From Synergistaceae bacterium (GTDB lineage Bacteria > Synergistota > Synergistia > Synergistales > Aminobacteriaceae): 36,066 nt of DNA. Position 1 is the stretch's first letter. Every line of letters begins with the position of its first letter. The notes beneath the pieces are model-generated. The model was given only the letters and a program-made list of their open reading frames with translations. It did no database searches and was not told the origin of the DNA. The position numbers were made by a program, and so were the translations under genes. Below are positions 15,870 through 22,563 of the stretch, piece after piece. The stretch is taken from the NCBI GenBank assembly GCA_017443945.1, contig JAFSXS010000086.1:1-36066 (forward strand). The letters are read 5' to 3'.

Positions 15870-17506
15870 GTCTGATCACCTCCGAAATATCGCAGACATA
15901 ACATAGTAATATCATCAAATTGCGGGGCTTCTCCTGTGAAGTCGTCAACAGATTTCTTCATGTGAGTCAAAATCTCGTTTGCGTTGAAATTTTTTGTCTC
16001 GTTGAGGGCTGCTAACATTCTATCAGTGCCGTATAACTCTTCATGAATATTTGTTGCTTCTGCTACTCCGTCAGTGTAGATATAAAGATTTTCGCCGGGG
16101 TGTAAATCAAATTCGTACTGCCTGAACTTGATTCCTTCCATAGTTGCGACTGCTGGACTCTGTTTTGTCTTGACGAGCTCATAATCTGCACCGTTTTTAT
16201 TTACTGCCGGATATTCATGGCCTGCGTTGGAAGCGATAATTTTTCCCGTTGATATTTCGAGAATGCCAAGCCAGACGGTTACAAATAAATCTGCCTCGTT
16301 GCCCTCGCATAACTGATTATTTACGTCGCTTAATATTTCTGAAGGACTGCCGCCCATTTTTGCACGATCCTTTATTAAAGTTTTAGCGATTACCATAAAT
16401 AAAGCTGCGGGGACTCCTTTGCCTGATACATCAGCCATGACTAAAGCAATATGATTATTATCTATCATGAAGAAGTCGTAAAAATCGCCGCCGACCTCTT
16501 TTGCTGGTTTCATTGCTGCGTAGAGTTCAAATTCTTTGCGTTCGGGAAAATCTTTCGGGAGCATGTCAGCCTGAATCTGTGTAGCGACGTTTAACTCGGC
16601 TTTAATCTGCTCTTTCTCTTGAGTCACGCGCGTTAAATTCTCGACGTAGCTAATTATGTCCTTCTCCATTACGTCAATAGTGCGTGCAAGCTGGCCGATC
16701 TCGTTTCTTGTCTTGATTTCAGCGTGTAAAGTCTCTTCAGGGAGCGTATTTTTTCGTGCAAAACGTGTAGCTTCCTTTGCAATTTTCTGAATCGGTGCTA
16801 ACAAGTTGCGATTTAAATACAGCCCGTAAATAATTAACACAACGAGCAATAAAATTACTGCTGCCCTTAGAGTCCCGTATAAATATGCAAATCGAGCGGA
16901 GTCTAAATCTTCCATGCGCCTTTCAACGCCTATAACGCCTATAATATCGCCGAAACCTTCACGAATGCTGTAAATCGGGACGAAAACTGTTACATGATTC
17001 CCGGACTGATATTCATTTTCCGGCCTGTAGCTCGCAAATTCTGCCCTGTTTGAGCGTTTATCATAAATTTCACTGAAAGCCTTTAAATATACGGGGTCCG
17101 TCTGCGTGAATGAATGTCCCGGAGAATATGCGCCTATTCTCGTAAATTTCGGGTTTGCTACGTTCACTAAAAATGTTACTTCCTCGTGTTTGTCGCCTGA
17201 TGCCTTGAATAAATATATGTATGTAGCGTCTTGAGTCGTCGCGAGTCTGTTCCATTCAAGTTTTAAGCGGTTAAATTGCCTCTGCCAGTTAGTTGAAGTG
17301 TAATTTGTGCTGCTGACAAATGCTTTATTGAGTAATGAACTTGCAGTCCGTGCAGTGTTATAAGCTGAATTTGCGTATTGACTTTGAATCGCGCCGGTAA
17401 ATTCATAATAGCCTATAACACTTACAGTTAGAGTCAATGCAGCAAGAACAATGACAACTCCCGCGAGAATCTCAAATGCTATATTGTGCCTGAGTCTAAT
17501 TTTCAT
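15866..17506 (-). CDS. Membrane-bound RsbU/SpoIIE-type PP2C phosphatase with extracytoplasmic sensor and HAMP
   Basis: A 546-residue protein. TM1 spans about 10-32, then an extracytoplasmic domain of about 175 residues that looks like a Cache-type sensor (about 38-208), TM2 (about 213-233), HAMP (about 234-285), a short coiled coil (about 290-315), and a PP2C/SpoIIE catalytic domain. Metal-binding motifs are complete: GGDFYDFF (Asp341), ADVSGKGVPAALF (Asp359), NAGHEYP, YTDGVAEA (Asp479) and FDDITML. It should dephosphorylate phospho-STAS proteins in response to an external signal, reversing the RsbW-like kinase. It overlaps its neighbours by 4 bp on both sides. Confidence 0.93.
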   Translation of the reverse strand: MKIRLRHNIAFEILAGVVIVLAALTLTVSVIGYYEFTGAIQSQYANSAYNTARTASSLLNKAFVSSTNYTSTNWQRQFNRLKLEWNRLATTQDATYIYLFKASGDKHEEVTFLVNVANPKFTRIGAYSPGHSFTQTDPVYLKAFSEIYDKRSNRAEFASYRPENEYQSGNHVTVFVPIYSIREGFGDIIGVIGVERRMEDLDSARFAYLYGTLRAAVILLLVVLIIYGLYLNRNLLAPIQKIAKEATRFARKNTLPEETLHAEIKTRNEIGQLARTIDVMEKDIISYVENLTRVTQEKEQIKAELNVATQIQADMLPKDFPERKEFELYAAMKPAKEVGGDFYDFFMIDNNHIALVMADVSGKGVPAALFMVIAKTLIKDRAKMGGSPSEILSDVNNQLCEGNEADLFVTVWLGILEISTGKIIASNAGHEYPAVNKNGADYELVKTKQSPAVATMEGIKFRQYEFDLHPGENLYIYTDGVAEATNIHEELYGTDRMLAALNETKNFNANEILTHMKKSVDDFTGEAPQFDDITMLCLRYFGGDQT

Positions 17507-18591
17507 TTTGCACGTCTCATCCTCTGAATCTTCACTATAACACCGCCCATTAACAGCGCGTAAATAAAGCCTGCTAGACTCTTGAAGAACGCTTCAGCAG
17601 TAAACGGTACATACCAAAATTCCCAGCTTTTTATGGGAGCCTGTATCATGTCAGCAAATAAAGTCGCAAAAATTCTGTGAGTGAACATAAATACTAACGA
17701 ATTACGCCCTATGAACACAAAAAATTCTTCAGGAATGCTGAATTTATTTATCAGTCTGCACAAAACTATATAAGCATAGCCGCCGATAAATATTTGAATG
17801 AAGAAAATAAAGACTCCGAAATTTCCCGCGTTATCGTTTGCTATGGAGTTCGAGAATACCCAGAAACTTCCGAATTTGTAAAATATCATGATGTGAACAA
17901 TTAAAGCAATTACCGCAATAATATATTGATGAATGCCGGTAAAAATTTTATTCACTAAGTCATGACTCGATAGAAACGAACCGCACAATGCAGCAGCACA
18001 ATAAACAGGAACAAGAGTCAAGCTCCACGAAAATTTTGCATTATAAGGGTGAAGAATCGTACTGATAATCACAAGCAATGCACAGACAATAAATAAATTT
18101 AATGCCCGCTTATTTGTGAAATCTACTAGAACATAGAACAAAGGTGCAGCAAGAATCATCGTCCATATAAACCATACTGTCGAGATCATGTCGTAAATAA
18201 TGCCGTCGATTCTTACATCAGGAGAGATAAACACTCTATAAAATTCCGGCCTTAAGTAAGTTAATACAATATCGCGCGCAAATTCTTTGACCGTAACCCC
18301 GTGAAACATCATGCAGTAAATGCCCCATGAAAGCAGCAAAATTACAGTGTACTTCAACGAAGGAATTAATAAATGCTCGATCCTGTGAACAATGCCGGCT
18401 ATTAACGGGCGTTTATTAGGCTTATACAGATAACCCGATATAACAAAGAAAAACGGCAGAATAAACCAGATTCCTCCGAGTATCAGCATATCCGCAAAGC
18501 TCATTTCAGGTCTATATATAATATGATAAATACAGACGATGATTATTCCCAGACCCCTGGCTATGTCAAGAGTCGTGTTTCTGCTAGACAT
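17503..18591 (-). CDS. Integral-membrane acyltransferase (acyltransferase_3 / OafA-like)
   Basis: A 362-residue protein with about ten hydrophobic helices. The N-terminus TTLDIARGLGIIIVCIYHII carries the Arg and His (in the IYH motif) typical of acyltransferase_3 proteins, followed by the FFFVISGYLY helix. These enzymes O-acylate sugars or other envelope molecules at the inner membrane. Its place between a STAS gene (4-bp gap) and the sensor phosphatase (4-bp overlap) is unusual. Either it is a regulated output of the signalling module or it modifies a ligand. Substrate unknown. Confidence 0.85.
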   Translation of the reverse strand: MSSRNTTLDIARGLGIIIVCIYHIIYRPEMSFADMLILGGIWFILPFFFVISGYLYKPNKRPLIAGIVHRIEHLLIPSLKYTVILLLSWGIYCMMFHGVTVKEFARDIVLTYLRPEFYRVFISPDVRIDGIIYDMISTVWFIWTMILAAPLFYVLVDFTNKRALNLFIVCALLVIISTILHPYNAKFSWSLTLVPVYCAAALCGSFLSSHDLVNKIFTGIHQYIIAVIALIVHIMIFYKFGSFWVFSNSIANDNAGNFGVFIFFIQIFIGGYAYIVLCRLINKFSIPEEFFVFIGRNSLVFMFTHRIFATLFADMIQAPIKSWEFWYVPFTAEAFFKSLAGFIYALLMGGVIVKIQRMRRAK

Positions 18592-18595
18592 TTAT

Positions 18596-18892
18596 TTATG
18601 CAATATTGAGCAGCTCATCAAAGCCGGTTACTTCGAAAATTTCTTTGATTTCCTGATTGACGTTAGTTACAGTCATTTTGCCCTGCTTGTTCATGACCTT
18701 CTGCGCCTTGAGGAGAACGCGCAAACCTGCCGACGAAATATAAACAAGTTTCGACATGTCCATTGTAAGCGATTTCACGCCGTTAAGACATGAATTAATT
18801 TCTGCTTCGAGCTGAGGTGCTGTTGTTGTGTCGAGTCTTCCGTCGATTGAAATAGTAAGTTCGTCGCCTTTTGCATCTTTGTTGATTAACAT
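18596..18892 (-). CDS. Stand-alone STAS protein, anti-sigma factor antagonist type
   Basis: A 98-residue single STAS domain (SpoIIAA/RsbV type): ELTISIDGRLDTTTAPQLEA at the start, MSKLVYISSAGLRVLL with Ser53/Ser54 as probable phospho-acceptor, and a terminal FEVTGFDELLNI. Length fits SpoIIAA-like proteins. It is the likely main substrate of the RsbW-like kinase and the PP2C phosphatase in this operon. AGGAGG lies 10 bases before the ATG. Confidence 0.92.
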   Translation of the reverse strand: MLINKDAKGDELTISIDGRLDTTTAPQLEAEINSCLNGVKSLTMDMSKLVYISSAGLRVLLKAQKVMNKQGKMTVTNVNQEIKEIFEVTGFDELLNIA

Positions 18893-18906
18893 AATTTTTT
18901 GACCTC

Positions 18907-19545
18907 CTAAAATTTTTTGCTGATTACTAATTTTACACTATTGCGCGTGATTCCGACTTGAACATCATCGGCGATATTCGCAATAATTGATTTCTCAAGT
19001 TCGTCTGCTGCCTCGTCAAGCTCTGAGTCTTGATTTTTTTCGCGTGCTGCTTCGAGTTCGTCTTTATATTTCTGCATTGACCACGCATAAACAGCTTCTG
19101 ACATTCCAGCGTCTAACATTCCTAGTGCGCCATAATTGAAATTTCCTGCGCCTGTTTCGTTTTGCAGCTTGAAACTTTCTTCGAGTCCATAAATGCCGGC
19201 TTCAAAGATTCCGCGAATTTTTTCCATTATGCCGACGGGAGCTGTATTTTCTCCGGTGCTTGAGAGTTCTAAAATATTTCTGCGGTTCTCGTAGTTAATA
19301 TCTGAAGATTTGCCCTCAAGAAATAATTTGCAGGTTTTGTCTTCCTGTTCGAGCCATAAATCAGCCTCAAAATCTTTCGTTACAGCTTTTATCATGCTTA
19401 CTGCTTCTTCAGCCAAAAGCCGTAATTTCATAGAATTTTTGCTATTTAGTCCGATTGTGGCGGAGAAATTTTCTGCGAGCTTCAAGACTCCCTGTAATCC
19501 CTCGCCGTTATTAGAGACTTTAACTTTATCGGTCTGTAGATTCAA
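18907..19545 (-). CDS. HATPase-like (degenerate RsbW-related) protein, first gene of the operon
   Basis: A 212-residue cytosolic protein. Residues about 37-75 (KLRLLAEEAVSMIKAV...ADLWLEQEDKTCKLFLEGK) resemble the N-box helix and next strand of RsbW-like kinases. The Asn of the N-box is missing (AEEAVSM), no G1 Asp-x-Gly is visible, and a charged helical insert occupies about 155-185. The end (VQVGITRNSVKLVISKKF) resembles the last strand of the fold. It probably binds a STAS partner without being an active kinase. The start is TTG with GGGAGG 10 bases upstream; no ATG in this frame fits a ribosome binding site. It is followed 14 bp later by the STAS gene. Confidence 0.65.
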   Translation of the reverse strand: MNLQTDKVKVSNNGEGLQGVLKLAENFSATIGLNSKNSMKLRLLAEEAVSMIKAVTKDFEADLWLEQEDKTCKLFLEGKSSDINYENRRNILELSSTGENTAPVGIMEKIRGIFEAGIYGLEESFKLQNETGAGNFNYGALGMLDAGMSEAVYAWSMQKYKDELEAAREKNQDSELDEAADELEKSIIANIADDVQVGITRNSVKLVISKKF

Positions 19546-19770
19546 AATTTATTACCCTCCCGATTAAATATTACTTGACAATAATATCACGTTCATAAAA
19601 TTTCATGCTATAATGCTTGCAAAACTCTTCACGAGCAAATAAATTTTTCATGACTCAAAGAATATAATTTTACAACTACATTTACAACTACAAAAATGTT
19701 AAAATTTTTCAGCACTCATAATTGTTCACGAACAAAAAATTTTTCGTAACACATTAAAATTTTCGTATAC

Positions 19771-20110
19771 ATAAACTTTTATTGATTCTCAGCCGGATAG
19801 ATTTTCATTTGCGACTATAAAACGTTAAAATTTTTCCAGAACTCGTAATTAATCGCATATTAAAATTTTCTCGCGTCAATAAACTTTTATTGATTCTCAG
19901 ACCGGATAGATTTTCATTTGCGACTATAAAACGTTTAAAATTTTTCCAGAACTCGTAATTAATCGCACATTAAAATTTTCTCGCGTCAATAAACTTTTAT
20001 TGATTCTCAGACCGGATAGATTTTCATTTGCGACTATAAAACGTTAAAATTTTTCCAGAACTCATAATTAATCGCACATTAAAATTTTCTTGCGTCCATA
20101 AACTTTATTG
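19771..20110. repeat. Tandem repeat, unit about 109 bp, three full copies plus partial ends
   Basis: Units begin with ATAAACTTTTATTGATTCTC at 19771, 19879 and 19989, and a partial unit starts at 20098, giving periods of 108, 110 and 109 bases. Copies are nearly identical, sharing ACCGGATAGATTTTCATTTG, CGACTATAAAACGTT, CCAGAACTCGTAATTAATCG and TTAAAATTTTCTCGCGTC. A diverged half unit precedes them (19698-19770). There are no unique spacers, so this is not CRISPR. Function unknown; a regulatory or structural role in the divergent promoter region is possible. Confidence 0.9.
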
Positions 20111-20207
20111 CTAAAATCCCAACACATTTTAATTTTCGTGCTATTATTCCAGCTCAATGCATTATAATTGACAAAAAGCGCAAAGAGGCAAAAATTTTTC
20201 GCTATAT

Positions 20208-20213
20208 TATAAT
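20208..20213 (+). promoter_or_regulatory. Candidate -10 box of the STAS-kinase gene
   Basis: A perfect TATAAT lies 16 bases before the ATG at 20230, with AGGAGG (20219-20224) between them. Transcription would begin near 20220, giving a leader of about 10 bases. A TTGACA at 20168-20173 is 34 bases from this box and cannot be its -35. Confidence 0.45.
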
Positions 20214-20229
20214 TTTGCAGGAGGACTAC

Positions 20230-21399
20230 ATGAATACAATTTTTTTGACAGGACGAATCGACTCAAACAATGCCGGCGAATGGGAGAAAAAAATTATTGG
20301 CGATAATTTAATATTTGACGCGTCAGAACTTGAATATATTTCCAGCGCAGGACTTAGAGTCTTAATGAAGGCACGCAGGAAGTCAGGCCGAAAAATTAAC
20401 ATAATCAACGTATCACGCGAAGTCTATGACATTTTCGAGACTACCGGCTTCACAGAGTTATTCAACGTTAAGAAGGCTTTGCGCAAAATTTCCGTCGAAG
20501 GCTGCGAGGAAATCGGCTCCGGTTCTTACGGGCGAGTCTACAGAATCGACTCCGAAACTATCGCGAAAATTTATAATCCCGGCATAAATTTAGATTTTGT
20601 ACAGCGCGAACGAGACACAGCACAAAAAGTTTTCTTGCTTGGAGTCCCAACAGCTATATCTTATGACGTGATTCAATGCGGCGATTCTTACGGCACATTA
20701 TATGAATTGCTAAATGCTAAGACAGTTGCACAAATAATTTCAGAAAATCGCGAAAGAATACCAGAAATGGGCAAAAAATGCGCTCAATTGCTCAAACAGT
20801 TACATAATATAAAAGTTGAACAGGACTCAAACCTTCCAAGCCGTAAAGTTAAACTCTCGAACTTAATCAAGAGTCTTGCAGCTTACCTAAAGCCCGAAGA
20901 GTCAAATAAAATTTTAGCATTCATTGACACAGTACCAGACCGAAAAACTTTTTTGCACGGCGATTTTAACGCGAAAAATATCATGGTCGGCGATAACGGC
21001 GAATTTCAATTAATAGACTTAGGCGACGCAGCTTACGGCCACCCGCTTTGGGATATTGCCGGGATGATTATTCCTTATGTACATTTCGTGAAGACTGCCC
21101 CGTTAAGTGTTCAGGAAAAATCAAAAATGTTAGCTTTCAACTGTGAGGACGCGCCTATTTTCTGGAGTGAATTTTGCAAAGAGTATTTCACCTTCAAGAC
21201 TCAGCAGGAAATAGAGACCTTCACGGAAAAATTTATGATTTATTCATATTTGATTCATGTAGTATTCTCTATAAATTATGCGGGCGATAACAAAGAACTC
21301 AAGCAGCGGGCAATAAATTCAACAGTTCGAGGCGAGTTACTCCCGGCAATCGAGAAAATAAAAGATTTCAGCTTCATAAATGAATATTTCGAGTCATAG
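20230..21399 (+). CDS. STAS domain fused to an APH/Bud32-like kinase with intact catalytic residues
   Basis: A 389-residue cytosolic protein starting at the ATG five bases after AGGAGG; an upstream TTG at 20215 in the same frame overlaps the ribosome binding site and is rejected. Residues 1-88 form a STAS domain with LEYISSAGLRVLM (Ser38/Ser39). Residues about 91-370 are a small-molecule/protein kinase-like domain of the aminoglycoside phosphotransferase fold: GSGSYG loop (96-101), Lys113 (IAKIY), catalytic loop HGDFNAKN (Asp245, Asn250) and metal site LIDLGD (Asp263). Its paralogue at 14272-15474 has lost these residues. The substrate is unknown; phosphorylating a STAS protein or a small molecule are both possible. 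It converges with the CobD-like gene, overlapping by 6 bp. Confidence 0.88.
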   Translation: MNTIFLTGRIDSNNAGEWEKKIIGDNLIFDASELEYISSAGLRVLMKARRKSGRKINIINVSREVYDIFETTGFTELFNVKKALRKISVEGCEEIGSGSYGRVYRIDSETIAKIYNPGINLDFVQRERDTAQKVFLLGVPTAISYDVIQCGDSYGTLYELLNAKTVAQIISENRERIPEMGKKCAQLLKQLHNIKVEQDSNLPSRKVKLSNLIKSLAAYLKPEESNKILAFIDTVPDRKTFLHGDFNAKNIMVGDNGEFQLIDLGDAAYGHPLWDIAGMIIPYVHFVKTAPLSVQEKSKMLAFNCEDAPIFWSEFCKEYFTFKTQQEIETFTEKFMIYSYLIHVVFSINYAGDNKELKQRAINSTVRGELLPAIEKIKDFSFINEYFES

Positions 21400-22383
21400 C
21401 AATAATTTCATGACATCAACAAAAAATTTATTCTCGTCAGGGAATCTCGTCGCAACCCGTAAAAATTGGCCGTCCAGACTCGCAAAATTTCTCGTGTGCC
21501 TTGCTGTAATGCCGTTTTTGAGCAAGAGTCTTAGTGCCTCTATGTCATCATTGACTCGAATCAAGAAATAATGAACGTCAGAGTCAATTACTTCAAAGCC
21601 TGCAAGACGCAAATTTTTCATAAATTCCGGAGTAGCTGCCCTGTAAAAATTTAGTGTGCGTTCATAAAAATTTTTGTCATTCAAGAAATAAAGCGCGAGT
21701 TCTTGTGCAAATGCGTTGACGTTCCATGACGGGAGAAAATTTTTGAGCCGCTTAATAATTGACTCATTTGCGATAATATAGCCTATTCTTGCACCGCTTA
21801 AGTGAAAAATTTTAGTGAGTGAGCGCAATATAATCACGTTCTCAAAATCGCAGAGTCTTTCGCGCCTTCTGTCATCAAGCACAAAATCAATATAAGCCTC
21901 GTCGATTATGAAAATTTTGCCGGGATAAAAATTTATTATTTCAGCGAAATTATTTATATATTTTCCGGTCGGGTTATTGGGATTTACGAGAATTATATTA
22001 TCGAAATTATTTATATTATCCAGCGAAAAAATTTCATGAGCATTAACGAACGCACGCATATATTCATAATAACATGGCTGAAAAATTGCAGTGGTGCCCG
22101 TCAAAACTCGTTCAAGCAAAAAAATAGCCTCATTGACTCCGTTTGTGAATAAAATTTTTGCAGGATTTATATTTTCTTGTAAGGCTATAATATTCCGCAG
22201 TTTTTCGCATTCTGGATCGGGATAACGCGACGCAAGAGTCTCAATGTCAATTTTTATATTTTCCGGCCAAGCTATTATATTAGTGTTAGTGCTGAAGTCT
22301 ATAATTTTCTCCGGCATTACTATATTTAACGCGCGATATAAATTTTCAGGGTTTGCCCCGTGAAGAGTTAATAAATTATTCAT
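21394..22383 (-). CDS. cobD: CobD/HisC-like PLP-dependent enzyme, probable threonine-phosphate decarboxylase
   Basis: A 329-residue fold-type I aminotransferase-like enzyme. Visible features are the substrate-side NPNNPTG (134-140), the PLP-binding Asp161 in DEAY, the Schiff-base Lys191 in SLTKIFHLSGARIGY, and Arg199. The N-terminus HGANPENLYRAL...IIDFSTNTN resembles CobD, which makes aminopropanol phosphate for the cobamide lower loop. HisC is the alternative. Divergent cobyric acid synthase next door favours CobD. It is slightly shorter than typical CobD. Confidence 0.7.
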   Translation of the reverse strand: MNNLLTLHGANPENLYRALNIVMPEKIIDFSTNTNIIAWPENIKIDIETLASRYPDPECEKLRNIIALQENINPAKILFTNGVNEAIFLLERVLTGTTAIFQPCYYEYMRAFVNAHEIFSLDNINNFDNIILVNPNNPTGKYINNFAEIINFYPGKIFIIDEAYIDFVLDDRRRERLCDFENVIILRSLTKIFHLSGARIGYIIANESIIKRLKNFLPSWNVNAFAQELALYFLNDKNFYERTLNFYRAATPEFMKNLRLAGFEVIDSDVHYFLIRVNDDIEALRLLLKNGITARHTRNFASLDGQFLRVATRFPDENKFFVDVMKLLL

Positions 22384-22487
22384 GAACGAAATATTATCAC
22401 GTTTTTATAACTATGGAGAACACTTTTGCTGCGTCAATTTCCGTAACAGCGCAGACCGGGTATCGATTCATATTTAATTCGTCCCGG

Positions 22488-22503
22488 CCCCGCCCGCCCA
22501 CCC
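22488..22503 (-). repeat. Four-run G-quadruplex-type motif (G-rich on the - strand)
   Basis: CCCCGCCCGCCCACCC on +, four C-runs with one-base spacers. Related motifs lie at 26900-26914 and 35969-35983, and a truncated one at 3-9. The flank TTCGTCCCG before it resembles TTCGTTCCG before the copy at 26900. Confidence 0.7.
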
Positions 22504-22548
22504 GTTTTTAGTTTGCGGCGCATTCAACGAAACACTTTTTGCTGTATC

Positions 22549-22557
22549 TGCTAAAAT
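22549..22557 (+). promoter_or_regulatory. Candidate extended -10 of cobQ, implying a leaderless mRNA
   Basis: TGCTAAAAT with only six bases between it and the cobQ ATG at 22564. No Shine-Dalgarno sequence precedes that ATG. The expected transcription start coincides with the start codon. Confidence 0.45.
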
Positions 22558-22563
22558 ATTAAC

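Larger units (their letters stand above)
19546..20229. other. Long AT-rich divergent spacer without a gene
   Basis: 684 bases between the divergent STAS-signalling operon (-) and the STAS-kinase gene (+). No supported reading frame. It contains a degenerate then regular tandem repeat (19698-20110), frequent AAAATTTT tracts, a TTGACA at 19575-19580 and a TATAAT at 19609-19614 (28 bases apart, too far for one promoter), and the promoter of the + gene near 20208. Confidence 0.8.
22384..22563. other. Divergent spacer between cobD-like gene and cobQ
   Basis: 180 bases. Contains a C-rich four-run motif at 22488-22503 and a candidate extended -10 before cobQ. I looked for a cobalamin riboswitch (B12 box, GCCACTG-like) and saw none. 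Confidence 0.6.

Noticed and set aside
19575-19614. TTGACA and TATAAT as one promoter
   Set aside because: The spacing of 28 bases is too long, and no gene follows on that strand for 600 bases.
19698-20110. CRISPR-like array
   Set aside because: The whole about 109-base unit repeats; there are no unique spacers and no cas genes.
20168-20213. TTGACA at 20168 as -35 of the STAS-kinase gene
   Set aside because: It is 34 bases from the TATAAT; only the -10 is kept as candidate.
22384-22563. Cobalamin riboswitch before cobQ
   Set aside because: No B12 box or characteristic stem order; the leader appears to be absent.
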